64,000 nt of DNA from CAZSRX01 sp964609675 [NCBI: uncultured Bacteroidota bacterium] (lineage in GTDB: Bacteria > CLD3 > SB21). Both the position numbers and the translations under genes were made by a program. The DNA lies in assembly GCA_964609675.1 (NCBI GenBank), contig CAZSRX010000001.1:62001-126000 (forward strand). Reading direction: 5' to 3'. A model generated the notes under the pieces. It was not told where the DNA came from and did not search any database. It was given only the letters and a program-made list of their open reading frames with translations. Position 1 is the first letter of the stretch. Each line of letters starts with the position of its first letter. Positions 10,495 through 19,578 of this stretch are shown one piece after another.

Positions 10495-11082
10495 TCAGTT
10501 CTTAAATTTCCGTTTGACTAACTGTTCCAGTTCTTTTTTGCATTGCCATTTTTTCGCTTTAGCGACATCGGAGCTGTTGAAACTCATCAGATGCGCTATT
10601 TCTTCCATGCCCCGTTCCTCAAGGTAAAACATTTTCAGTATCTTACGGCAGGTGCTACCCAGAAGTTCCAGACACTGCAAAACGATTTTGTATTCCTCCC
10701 GGTGAATAATCCGTTTGAGGGCGTCATGGCTTTCTTCCGGGATGTCGTAATCGTCAATATTGGCAATTTTGCCGGCTTTGCGTTTGGAGAGTTCCCGGAG
10801 CCATTTATTCCGGACCACGGAATACACGTAGGTGCTGATCTTGGACGTCAGGTCGAAGCCGGGCTTACGGGCGTTTTCCCATAAAATGACCAGCGCTTCC
10901 TGCAACATGTCTTCCGCATCCTCGGGATAACCGCTGTTATCGGTGATGAACTTCCGCACCATGTTGATATTGTTGTGATAAATATCCAGCAGGGCGTCTT
11001 CGTCACCGTTGCGTAAGCGCTGTATAACGGCCTGATCGGACTCAATTGTAGCGTTTTCAAATGCCTGCGTTGGCGGTCTCAC
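10495..11082 (-). CDS. RNA polymerase sigma factor, ECF-type sigma-70 family
   Basis: 195 aa with region 2 (DAEDMLQEALVILWENA at about 54-70, core binding, and the -10 contact part ISTYVYSVVRNKWLREL) and region 4 (about 140-190, LLGSTCRKILKMFYLEERGMEEIAHLM, an HTH). The HTH is somewhat unusual (MSFNSSDVAKAKKWQCKKEL) but the spacing is right. It directs transcription of a stress or envelope regulon. The gene is 19 bp upstream of its probable membrane anti-sigma partner. Confidence 0.88.
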   Translation of the reverse strand: MRPPTQAFENATIESDQAVIQRLRNGDEDALLDIYHNNINMVRKFITDNSGYPEDAEDMLQEALVILWENARKPGFDLTSKISTYVYSVVRNKWLRELSKRKAGKIANIDDYDIPEESHDALKRIIHREEYKIVLQCLELLGSTCRKILKMFYLEERGMEEIAHLMSFNSSDVAKAKKWQCKKELEQLVKRKFKN

Positions 11083-11166
11083 CTGAGATACCTGTAATAA
11101 TAAATACGTTATAGGTCAAAATGTAAACTTAAAATAGCCAAAAAAAATTAATTTTAAAACTTTTTT

Positions 11167-11985
11167 TTAATGTTTTTTCGGTTTGAATCTTTGACTGCGT
11201 AATTTGGTCCTGAGAAATTCGGTTCGTATTTCTCTCAATTTTGTGCGCGCAATATTTTTTTCCTGTTCATCATCAGTTAATGATATGTATTTTTCAAGGT
11301 ATCGCATGGCTTCTTCATAGGCATTTTGAATACCAAAAACATTACCTAAATGATAGTATATTATGGGTTTAGAGTCTTTTTTACCGACGGCTTCCAGCAA
11401 TACCGATTTGGCCTTATCGATTTCATTTTTCGTCAGATAGTACAACCCTAAGGCTTCATAATATTTGTATTCTTCCGGCTTTAGCGCTTTAGCTTTGAGA
11501 AGATGTTTTTCTGTGTTTGCAAAATCTCTTTTTAAAAGATAACTTTGTCCTAAATTATAATGCGCCATGGCGAGACTGTCATTTAATTCGACCGCTTTGA
11601 TATAACAGGCAATCGCTTTATCAAGTTTCCCTTGCTGTCCCAGAGCATTTCCCAGGTTGTTGTAAGCGTCGGCAAATTGCGGGTCAATGGCGATGGTTTC
11701 TTCAAACTCCTTCTGCGCTTTGCCCGGCATACCCAGCTTATCATACAGGTTGCCGAGTTGGAATCGGGCGTCCCGGTGATCCGGATACAGTTCGATGGCT
11801 TTTTTATATTCCCGTTCCGCGGGTACGTACTGGCCGGCTTTTTCGAAGATCAGTCCGTCCTGAAAATAGATATCGGCCACATACCGTTTGTCTTCACCGC
11901 AGCGTCGGCAGTCTGTAAAAATAAGCACGACCGCACAAGCCGTCAGGATGATCCGATAATAGTTACGGTGTTTTATGGATGGCAT
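11167..11985 (-). CDS. TPR-repeat protein with N-terminal signal/anchor
   Basis: 272 aa. A hydrophobic N-terminal segment (about 10-25) is followed by at least five tetratricopeptide repeats (about 35-240; for example AYNNLGNALGQQGKLDKAI and AHYNLGQSYLLKRDFANTE), then a basic tail. Asp before Cys26 makes it a poor lipobox, so I favour a signal peptide or anchor over a lipoprotein. Presumably a periplasmic protein-protein scaffold; partner unknown. It lies 14 bp downstream of uvrB and 84 bp upstream of the sigma gene. Confidence 0.75.
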   Translation of the reverse strand: MPSIKHRNYYRIILTACAVVLIFTDCRRCGEDKRYVADIYFQDGLIFEKAGQYVPAEREYKKAIELYPDHRDARFQLGNLYDKLGMPGKAQKEFEETIAIDPQFADAYNNLGNALGQQGKLDKAIACYIKAVELNDSLAMAHYNLGQSYLLKRDFANTEKHLLKAKALKPEEYKYYEALGLYYLTKNEIDKAKSVLLEAVGKKDSKPIIYYHLGNVFGIQNAYEEAMRYLEKYISLTDDEQEKNIARTKLREIRTEFLRTKLRSQRFKPKKH

Positions 11986-11999
11986 AAATCGGCGTTTGA

Positions 12000-14015
12000 T
12001 TATTTTTCCAGTTCAGCGATTTTATCGCGCAGGACGGCCGCTTTTTCAAATTCCAGTTTTTTAACGGCATCGGTCATTTGCGCTTTCAGTTTCGCGATGG
12101 TTTGGTGTTTTTCTTCAGGAGACATCAACAGATTATAATCCGGCATATCTTCGGCAACTTTGGCCAGGCCGATGGGTTCTTCCTTATACACGTAATGATC
12201 GGCGACGGAAGTGGCCTGCAGGATTTGCTCTTTGGATTTGGATATCGATTTCGGGGTGATATGATGTTCGATGTTATGCCGCATCTGCAGTTCCCTCCGG
12301 CGCCGGGTTTCCTCGATGACCGATTGCATGGATTCGGTGACGGTATCGGCGTAGAAGATTACTTTACCGTTGACGTTACGGGCGGCGCGTCCGGCGGTCT
12401 GCATCAGGGAGCGTTCGCTGCGGAGGAATCCTTCTTTGTCGGCGTCGAGGATAGCGACGAGCGACACTTCCGGCAGGTCCAGGCCCTCACGCAGCAGATT
12501 GATGCCAACCAGTACGTCGAAAGCCGCCAAACGCAGGTCGCGGAGGATGTCCACGCGTTCCAGAGCATCGATTTCGGAATGCAGATAGCGCACGCGGATT
12601 TTCAGGTTAGCGAGATATTCGGTCAAATCCTCGGCCATGCGTTTGGTAAGCGTGGTGACAAGGACGCGCTCCTGCCGGCCGACGCGCTCGCGGATCTCAC
12701 GGATCAGGTTATCGATTTGGTGTTTTACGGGGCGCACCTCGATTTCGGGGTCGAGCAGGCCGGTCGGGCGGATTATCTGTTCGGTGACGACACCCCGGCT
12801 TTTTTCCAGTTCATAATCGGCGGGCGTGGCGCTCACGAAAATTACACGCCGGATCATCGACTCGAATTCCTCGAATTTGAGCGGGCGGTTGTCCAGCGCA
12901 GAAGGCAGGCGGAAACCGTATTCCACCAGCGTCGTTTTGCGGGCGCGGTCGCCGTTGTACATGGCGCGTATCTGCGGCAGGGTCGCGTGCGATTCATCGA
13001 TGATCATCAGGAAATCCTCCGGAAAGAAATCAATCAGGCAGGCGGGCCGATCGCCCTCGTTACGGCCGGCAATGTGTCGCGAGTAATTCTCGATACCGGA
13101 ACAGTAGCCGAGTTCGAGCATCATTTCCATATCGTATTTCGTCCGCTGTTCGAGGCGCTGAGCTTCCAGCAGTTTACCTTGTCCGCGCAGTTCGGCGAGC
13201 CGTTTTTCCAGTTCGTCCTGAATCCGCAGAATGGCCTGATGCAGTTTGGCCTCGGAGGTGACAAAATGCGTGGCGGGAAATATCACCGTGGACGGGGGCC
13301 GCGCCAGGACTTTATTGGAAACCGGTTCCAGATAGCCAATCTGGTCGATCTCGTCGCCGAACAATTCCACGCGCACAAAGTAATCATCATACGCGGGATA
13401 GATGTCCACCACGTCGCCGCGGACCCGGAATGTGCCGCGCTTGAAATCGATATCGTTCCGGTTGTACTGCATGCTCACCAACCGTTCCAGTATGGCCTGG
13501 CGGGACAGCGCGGCGCCTTTCTCCAGAACCAGCAACATGTCGCGGTAATCCTCCGGCGACCCGATGCCGTAAATACAACTCACCGACGCCACGATGATTA
13601 CGTCCGTACGCTCGATTAAAGCGCCCGTCGCACGAAGCCGCAGTTTTTCAATCTCATCATTGATAGATGAATCTTTTTCGATGTACGTATCGGTTGTCGG
13701 CAGGTACGCTTCAGGCTGATAGTAATCGTAATAACTGATAAAATACTCGACAGCGTTTTCCGGAAAAAACTGCTTCAACTCACCATACAGCTGCGCCGCA
13801 AGGGTTTTATTGTGGGAAATTAATAAAGTGGGTTTACCGTAGCGTTCTATGACATTCGCCATGGTAAAGGTTTTTCCCGAACCCGTCACGCCGAGCAGCG
13901 TCTGGTATATCTGCCCGCTCTGAAGTCCCTTTACGAGCTGGTCAATCGCGGCCTGCTGATCGCCCTGCGGTTTGAAATCGCTGACCAGTTTGAACGGTTT
14001 TTCCCTGCGTAACAA
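12000..14015 (-). CDS. uvrB: UvrB, excinuclease ABC subunit B
   Basis: Damage-verifying helicase subunit of nucleotide excision repair; 671 aa, normal. Walker A GVTGSGKT is at 42-49, the beta-hairpin with [12 protein letters not shown] at about 95-106, helicase motifs through about 590, and the UvrC-binding UVR motif at the C-terminus (about 633-668). The start is TTG at 14015: an ATG 8 nt upstream is out of frame, while AAAAAGGA lies about 8 nt before the TTG and the translation opens with the family's [17 protein letters not shown] gene follows after 14 bp. Confidence 0.97.
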   Translation of the reverse strand: MLRREKPFKLVSDFKPQGDQQAAIDQLVKGLQSGQIYQTLLGVTGSGKTFTMANVIERYGKPTLLISHNKTLAAQLYGELKQFFPENAVEYFISYYDYYQPEAYLPTTDTYIEKDSSINDEIEKLRLRATGALIERTDVIIVASVSCIYGIGSPEDYRDMLLVLEKGAALSRQAILERLVSMQYNRNDIDFKRGTFRVRGDVVDIYPAYDDYFVRVELFGDEIDQIGYLEPVSNKVLARPPSTVIFPATHFVTSEAKLHQAILRIQDELEKRLAELRGQGKLLEAQRLEQRTKYDMEMMLELGYCSGIENYSRHIAGRNEGDRPACLIDFFPEDFLMIIDESHATLPQIRAMYNGDRARKTTLVEYGFRLPSALDNRPLKFEEFESMIRRVIFVSATPADYELEKSRGVVTEQIIRPTGLLDPEIEVRPVKHQIDNLIREIRERVGRQERVLVTTLTKRMAEDLTEYLANLKIRVRYLHSEIDALERVDILRDLRLAAFDVLVGINLLREGLDLPEVSLVAILDADKEGFLRSERSLMQTAGRAARNVNGKVIFYADTVTESMQSVIEETRRRRELQMRHNIEHHITPKSISKSKEQILQATSVADHYVYKEEPIGLAKVAEDMPDYNLLMSPEEKHQTIAKLKAQMTDAVKKLEFEKAAVLRDKIAELEK

Positions 14016-14246
14016 TTGCGCATCCTTTTTTAATCACCGATTCAAATATATAACGCTTTTTTTATTAATCAATCCCTCCGTAAAGATATTTGTAATCTGT
14101 GGGTTCTTTTCAATGATTAAGTCATAATTCTTTTATATTTTGAAAAATAAAAGTATAATTTACAGAACGGTTGCTTATGGCAAGAAAGTTGTCTTTTACA
14201 ATAAAAGAATAAATTTTAACTCATTAATTTTTTTAGGGAGAAAAAA

Positions 14247-14714
14247 ATGAAAACCGTTGCAGGGCTTTTTTTGTTAATAACCTCTCTGGCGCCAACGTTA
14301 TGGTCACAACAGAAAATCCAGAAAGATGAGAGGCTGGCGGTTATTTTATCCTTAAGCGTCCCGGGTATGGGTCAGATATATGCCGGCAGGACCTGGCGCG
14401 GTATCGGCATTATGGCGACGGAATTTGTTTGTATGGGCACGATTGCGGCCATCACCGAGAGGCGCAAGACGATTAAGATTCAGGATGTGGAAGGAGATAA
14501 TTATGAGATACGGGTTAAAAAAAACCATAAACTTAACGGTGCCGAAATTGCCGGCGTGGCCGCGGCCGGCGTGGCCGGATTGGGGGTTTATATCTGGCAG
14601 TTGTTTGACGCAAAAAAATGCGTGAAAAGCCATAACCGGACCCAGGGTTTTGATGTAGGGCTCAGCGCGATGCCCAACGGAACACCGGGATTAACATTCA
14701 ATATGAATTTTTAA
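14247..14714 (+). CDS. DUF5683-like secreted/membrane protein
   Basis: 155 aa with a signal peptide (about 1-20, ending LWSQ) and a segment AVILSLSVPGMGQIYAGRTWRGIGIM characteristic in pattern of DUF5683-type small membrane proteins (PGxGQxYxGxxxKG). Two further hydrophobic stretches lie at about 50-67 and 95-115. Function unknown. A strong AGGGAG site 6 nt before the ATG fixes the start. It is monocistronic, with a terminator 18 bp after the stop. Confidence 0.7.
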   Translation: MKTVAGLFLLITSLAPTLWSQQKIQKDERLAVILSLSVPGMGQIYAGRTWRGIGIMATEFVCMGTIAAITERRKTIKIQDVEGDNYEIRVKKNHKLNGAEIAGVAAAGVAGLGVYIWQLFDAKKCVKSHNRTQGFDVGLSAMPNGTPGLTFNMNF

Positions 14715-14731
14715 TAACACACTAATTTCAT

Positions 14732-14760
14732 AAGCCGCGTTTGCCAATGGGCTTTTTTTT
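14732..14760 (+). terminator. Rho-independent terminator
   Basis: AAGCC (14732-14736) pairs with GGCTT (14750-14754), followed by a run of nine T. It closes the DUF5683-like gene. Confidence 0.65.
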
Positions 14761-14887
14761 TATTACCTCTAATTAATCCGGGAGCGTAACAGGCGTTGTT
14801 ATTTTTTTATCTTATGATACCCTCGGAGGTAATTATTGCATATCGGGTAATAATTTTATAATTTGACGGCGACAGAAAGGCAACGGG

Positions 14888-15799
14888 ATGATTAACCAGT
14901 ATAAGCGCCAGGATTTGTTTCTCTGCACGCACGATGCCCACCGCCAGCACGGTCAACGGGTTTCAGTTTATCATGTGCTGCGAAGAAAGCAGTGCTATCC
15001 GGGCGGCTGTTCGTATTTTCGCTGGCGGTGCAAGGAACTGGAGCGTCGGCGGCAATGTTTCCGGGGTTTTACGCATGTCGGGCGGAAGTGTTTCGGATGC
15101 AAGTTTTTTGACGAGGAAAAAATGACCCGAAACCTGATTATCGCTTCCGGAATGGATACCGATGCGGCTCTGGAAGAAATTTATGAGTTTGAGGAATGGG
15201 CGCGGGATGCCCTGCCGAGGGAACATGAATGTCTGGCTACTGTCAGTTCGGTGAAGCCGCGATTGGTGCAGTCGGTATACAAGTCCGCCTCTGCCAGGAA
15301 TCCGGATCAGGAACACAGCCGTCTGTTGGGATATTTGCTTTGCTTCAGCGATATTTATATCGGCGATACGCATCTGGAAGATTACAGTTACGCCATCATC
15401 GGCCGCGATTTTCAGAAACGCCTTCGGTTCATGCCCGGTGATCAGGTGGAATTCCGTTCGTCGTTTCAGATTCTTGACGGCCGGATCGTGTTTCAGCAGC
15501 TGAAGCACATACGATTTAAAACGAAAACCTCCGGTGGCGAAACCTGGAATGACAGCGCAGCCCTTGTCGCGCGGTTTACCGGACAGTTGCTGCTGAATCA
15601 GGCGGATAAGTGCTATGCCTGCGAGGCGGGACTTCTGATTGATGTCCATATCCATGAACAAGGCGACGCGATAACCTGTCACCGAATATTTTGTCTGAAA
15701 GGTATGCCCTCCGCTTCGCAATGTATCTATGACCGGTCTAAAGAAATATACGGCAACACCTGCCACAACCGCTACAACCGGAAGAACGGAAAACCGTGA
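14888..15799 (+). CDS. Unrecognised cysteine-rich protein
   Basis: 303 aa that I do not recognise. Residues 13-71 carry seven Cys (13, 36, 41, 48, 57, 68, 71) ending in RKCFGCKFFDEEK, and residues 242-292 carry six more (242, 245, 264, 269, 279, 292), suggesting two metal sites flanking a cysteine-poor centre. The central part (about 145-235, IYIGDTHLEDYSYAIIGRDF...GDQVEFRSSFQILDGRIVFQQ) looks like a small beta-barrel. No signal peptide, so cytosolic. GAAAGG precedes the ATG at a good distance. Its TGA overlaps the next ATG (TGATG), so it is translationally coupled to the RDD membrane protein and probably shares its process. Confidence 0.7.
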   Translation: MINQYKRQDLFLCTHDAHRQHGQRVSVYHVLRRKQCYPGGCSYFRWRCKELERRRQCFRGFTHVGRKCFGCKFFDEEKMTRNLIIASGMDTDAALEEIYEFEEWARDALPREHECLATVSSVKPRLVQSVYKSASARNPDQEHSRLLGYLLCFSDIYIGDTHLEDYSYAIIGRDFQKRLRFMPGDQVEFRSSFQILDGRIVFQQLKHIRFKTKTSGGETWNDSAALVARFTGQLLLNQADKCYACEAGLLIDVHIHEQGDAITCHRIFCLKGMPSASQCIYDRSKEIYGNTCHNRYNRKNGKP

Positions 15800-16614
15800 T
15801 GCATGAAACGACCCGGATACCTTACCGGCTGAACAATCTGCTGACTATTGAGACTCCGGAAAACATTTTTCTGGAATTTGAAATGGCCGGGCTGGGGTCC
15901 CGTTTTTTGGCTTATCTGATAGACACCGTTATTCAGGGTCTGATTGTCATAGCCCTTTTTTATGTGGTATCAATTGTCTTTGGGGTGATCGGCGTCATCA
16001 TTCAGAGCGAGCGGGTGTTCGACACGTTTTATCAAGCCATGCTGATTCTACTGATTTTTCTTTTATATCAGGGTTATTTCATATTTCTGGAAGTGCGCTG
16101 GCAGGGCCAGTCGGTAGGCAAACGATTGTTGCGGCTGCGGGTCGTCAAGGACAACGGCTATCCGATTGCATTCTGGGATTCGGTAATTCGCAACATACTC
16201 CGGGCGGTGGATATGCTGCCGCCGCTGGTTTTTTTCCCGAGTTACGGTCTGGGCAGCGTGGTTATTCTGAGCAGCGCGGAAGGCAAACGCATCGGCGATT
16301 ACGCCGCCGGCACGTTGGTGATACGCGAAAAGCCCTATCACGGGTTTGAACGCTATGTCGCGCTCCGGACCAATCCGGAATACATTGCCCGCATACGGAT
16401 TCCGAACATCCGGCGGATACAGGGTTTTGATTATTACCTGCTACGTGAATTTTTCTTCCGGAAAAATTTGTTCGGGCCTGAAAAACGGCCAAAGATAGCG
16501 GGCCGGCTGGCCGCTTATTTCAGGAAAAAACTGGAAATCCGGCCGGAACTTTATACCGATGATTCCCGTTTATTAGATGATTTGATGCTGCTGATTGAGA
16601 GCAAAAAACGCTAA
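15799..16614 (+). CDS. RDD family membrane protein
   Basis: 271 aa. The RDD domain begins at about residue 33 (SRFLAYLIDTVIQG) with hydrophobic segments at about 40-67 and 80-100 and the typical WQGQSVGKRLLRLRVV and GKRIGDYAAGTLVI blocks. The C-terminal 90 residues are charged and cytoplasmic. Family function is poorly known; some members act in ion exchange. I prefer ATG 15799 over GTG 15796 because it gives the coupled TGATG overlap with the preceding gene. The M14 lipoprotein gene follows by 30 bp. Confidence 0.88.
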   Translation: MHETTRIPYRLNNLLTIETPENIFLEFEMAGLGSRFLAYLIDTVIQGLIVIALFYVVSIVFGVIGVIIQSERVFDTFYQAMLILLIFLLYQGYFIFLEVRWQGQSVGKRLLRLRVVKDNGYPIAFWDSVIRNILRAVDMLPPLVFFPSYGLGSVVILSSAEGKRIGDYAAGTLVIREKPYHGFERYVALRTNPEYIARIRIPNIRRIQGFDYYLLREFFFRKNLFGPEKRPKIAGRLAAYFRKKLEIRPELYTDDSRLLDDLMLLIESKKR

Positions 16615-16644
16615 CGTTTCAACCCGACACGATAAGGAAACTTA

Positions 16645-18387
16645 ATGAAAAAATGGTTTGTATGGATTTGCATGCTGGCGGCGGCTTGCGGCCAGCCCCG
16701 CGAAGAAGCATGGCGGACTGATTTTGAATTATCCGGCGGCACCGAGACGCCGCGGTATGACGCGACCATAAACTATATTAAACGCCTGGAAAAAGCCTCC
16801 CACATGGTCCATCTCGCCTGGTTCGGCGTATCGCCGCAGGGGCGTAACAATCCGCTGGTGATCGTAGATAAAAGCGGCTATACCGAGCCGGAAAAAGTGC
16901 GGCAAAGCGGGAGAGCCGTCGTACTCATCCAGGCCTGCATACACGCCGGAGAACCGGACGGCAAGGACGCCGGATTGATGCTGATCCGCGATATGGTCAT
17001 TCATAAAAAGCAGGTGGAGTTGCTGGATGATATTACGGTACTCTTTATGCCTTTATTCAACGTGGACGGCCACGAACGGTTTGGTCCGTACAACCGCATC
17101 AACCAGAACGGCCCGAAGGAAATGGGCTGGCGCACCACCGCGCAGAATCTGAACCTGAACCGCGATTACCTGAAAGCCGATGCGCCGGAGATGCGCGACT
17201 GGCTAAAAGTATTCAACCGTTGGCTGCCGGATCTTTTTATTGACTGCCATGTGACCGACGGCGCGGATTACCAGTATGTGGTAACCTATGCCATCGACCG
17301 CTCCGTCAACGTAGCCGAACCGGTTCGCGCCTGGACGCGCGATCGGTATCTGCCGCAGTTGGAGCAGTCCATGAAGGCGTCCGGTTATCCGATCATTCCG
17401 TACGTGGCGCCGTTTAACTGGGGTTATTTATTCAGCGGTTTACGGGGCGGCATCGCGCCGCCGCGCCTTTCTAACGGATACGGCGCCGTGCAGAACCGGC
17501 CGGCACTGCTCATTGAAACCCACATGTTCAAAGATTATAAAACCCGCGTTTGGGGAACCTATCAGATGATTCGGCACAGTCTGGAGATCGTCAGCCGTAC
17601 CAAAAACGACTTAATCCAGGCGAACCGGGAGGCCGACCGGATTACAGAATCCCTGGGCGGAAAAACGCTGCCTTTGAATTTCAAACTGACGGATTACTAC
17701 CGAACCATTGATTTCGCCGGGTACCGGCATCATTATATATACAGCGAATTCTATGGGGATTCCATCATTGTGTGGGACAGCGTCCCAGCTTTGCTGAAAC
17801 TCCGCTACTACGATTCATCCGCCGTGGCGGATTCCATTGTTCTGCCGCTGGCCTATTTAGTGCCGCGGTCGTATGCCTCCCTTATCGAAGTGCTCCGGCT
17901 GCACGGGGCGCAGGTACAGGAATTAAAGGAGGAGCAGGAACTGGAGGTAGGCAGTTACCGATTTGAAAATGTTACCTTCGCCTCAGGACCTTATGAGGGG
18001 CGTTTCCGTGCCGATTACCGCCTGGTACCGATAACCGAAAAACGGAAATATCATCAGGGCGATTACCGGATTGAAATGAATCAGCGTTGCAACCGTGTCA
18101 TCGCGCACCTGCTGGAACCGCGTTCGGATGATTCCTTTGCGCGATGGGGATTTTTCAACAGCCTTTTTGAACAGAAAGAATACGGCGAAGCGTATAAACT
18201 GGATGAACTGGCCCGGCAAATGGCATCATCGGACACATCGCTGCGGAATGCATTTAACCATAAGCTGAAAACCGATACCGCGTTTGCCAGAAACAACTAT
18301 GAACGGCTGAACTGGTTTTATAAAAAATCGCCCTACTTTGATCAGAATTACAACCGTTATCCGATAGGTTTGCTTCGGACAAAATGA
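16645..18387 (+). CDS. M14 family zinc carboxypeptidase, predicted lipoprotein
   Basis: 580 aa exported peptidase. The lipobox LAAAC places the lipidated Cys at 15. The M14 zinc ligands are His100 and Glu103 (HAGEPDGK) and His202 (DCHVTDG). The Asn-Arg substrate-carboxylate pair is at 172-173 (LNLNRDY) and the catalytic Glu is at 291 (LLIETHMF). The peptidase domain spans about 35-330, followed by a roughly 250-residue C-terminal region of unknown fold. Probably anchored in the envelope and removing C-terminal residues from peptides. Last gene of the Cys-rich/RDD/M14 group; convergent with a glycosyltransferase. Confidence 0.9.
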   Translation: MKKWFVWICMLAAACGQPREEAWRTDFELSGGTETPRYDATINYIKRLEKASHMVHLAWFGVSPQGRNNPLVIVDKSGYTEPEKVRQSGRAVVLIQACIHAGEPDGKDAGLMLIRDMVIHKKQVELLDDITVLFMPLFNVDGHERFGPYNRINQNGPKEMGWRTTAQNLNLNRDYLKADAPEMRDWLKVFNRWLPDLFIDCHVTDGADYQYVVTYAIDRSVNVAEPVRAWTRDRYLPQLEQSMKASGYPIIPYVAPFNWGYLFSGLRGGIAPPRLSNGYGAVQNRPALLIETHMFKDYKTRVWGTYQMIRHSLEIVSRTKNDLIQANREADRITESLGGKTLPLNFKLTDYYRTIDFAGYRHHYIYSEFYGDSIIVWDSVPALLKLRYYDSSAVADSIVLPLAYLVPRSYASLIEVLRLHGAQVQELKEEQELEVGSYRFENVTFASGPYEGRFRADYRLVPITEKRKYHQGDYRIEMNQRCNRVIAHLLEPRSDDSFARWGFFNSLFEQKEYGEAYKLDELARQMASSDTSLRNAFNHKLKTDTAFARNNYERLNWFYKKSPYFDQNYNRYPIGLLRTK

Positions 18388-18411
18388 TTTTTTCTGGCGA
18401 TGGCGGCTGAA

Positions 18412-19545
18412 TTATTTTTCCACGACAGACGCCTCGATCAGACGCACCAGCGTATCCGCCTTGCTTTTCCAACTGTTGGCGCGGGCTACAGCCTGTAAAA
18501 TACACGGATCCTTTTTCTCGGCCAAAGCGCGTCCGATGAAATCCAGAAATTCCTTATCATCCCGGGCCACATAGATATAATCGCTCAATGCCGTAATTTC
18601 ATCGGAGTAATCCAGGGTTACGACGGTTTTCCCGCAGGCCAGGAATTCATAAAGCGTATTGGGATTGGCTCCCACCGTGCGGCGGTTTTTCTTAAACGGC
18701 AGCACACAGATATCGGCATGAATGATATACGACGGCAATAACTCATGCGGTTTTTCAGATATATACAGAAAGTTGTTACGCTTTTTTAAATAACGTATCG
18801 CCTGTGCGGCGTGCTGATCCTTGACCGGACCGAGCAATACCACCGTACTGGATTCATAACGGGCGAGCATATTGTCAATCAGGTCCATATCGACCCAGTC
18901 GGCCAGCGCGCCGCTAAAGAAAATCAGCGGCGCCTGCCTATTCTTAAGTTCATCCGGCACCACGGACGGATCGGTTGATGAAAACAATTCATAGTCCACG
19001 CCGTTGCCGATAATATGCGTATCGGATCGTCCCAACTCGGCAATGTCTTTTTTCAACTTTTCCGAAACGGTAATAACCAGATCGGCGGCGTCGAGTGTTT
19101 TTCTGAAACACTTCCCGGCCATAGGTAAGTGGTTACTAAAACCCAGCGGATAATCATTGCAATCGTAAACGACTAATTTTGATGCTATTTTTTGGATGAT
19201 ATCGGCATAATAAATATTTGAGGTAAAAACAATATCCGGATTTGTAAAACCGGTTTTCTTCATAATCCGACGCACGCGCCCGTGACCGATTTCAGAAAAT
19301 GCGAAACGAATCATTCCCATACTCTGAAGCCGGTTCAGCAAACGGAAAGGCGTTGCCTTAAAAAACGGCAGGGTGACTACAGTAACCCTGCCGTCATGGT
19401 ACGGTTTAAAACAATTGGGTTTATTGCGCACATACGGCTCGATGAATAATACCTTCCAGTTCTCCGGAAAGAGCCTTATGAGGTTTTGTTTTCGGGTCCG
19501 TAGATAGGACCATTTAATTTCTGAAAACCAGATTATGTGCATCAT
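18412..19545 (-). CDS. Glycosyltransferase, GT4-like (GT-B fold)
   Basis: 377 aa. The N-terminal Rossmann half is followed by a C-terminal half with the GT-B donor-site pattern (PLIFFSGALADWVD; IHADICVLPFKKN; NPNTLYEFLACGKTVVTLD, the Glu of which typically contacts the nucleotide-sugar). Cytosolic, acting on an envelope polysaccharide or glycolipid. It is 33 bp downstream of an asparagine synthetase of the type often found in polysaccharide loci. Substrates cannot be told from sequence. Confidence 0.85.
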   Translation of the reverse strand: MMHIIWFSEIKWSYLRTRKQNLIRLFPENWKVLFIEPYVRNKPNCFKPYHDGRVTVVTLPFFKATPFRLLNRLQSMGMIRFAFSEIGHGRVRRIMKKTGFTNPDIVFTSNIYYADIIQKIASKLVVYDCNDYPLGFSNHLPMAGKCFRKTLDAADLVITVSEKLKKDIAELGRSDTHIIGNGVDYELFSSTDPSVVPDELKNRQAPLIFFSGALADWVDMDLIDNMLARYESSTVVLLGPVKDQHAAQAIRYLKKRNNFLYISEKPHELLPSYIIHADICVLPFKKNRRTVGANPNTLYEFLACGKTVVTLDYSDEITALSDYIYVARDDKEFLDFIGRALAEKKDPCILQAVARANSWKSKADTLVRLIEASVVEK

Positions 19546-19578
19546 GCCCTGCTGATATTACCGGAATTCATCCGAATA

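Noticed and set aside
12078-13619. 513-codon open frame antisense to uvrB
   Set aside because: Shadow of a strongly coding gene; composition follows the complement of uvrB codons and no domain is visible.
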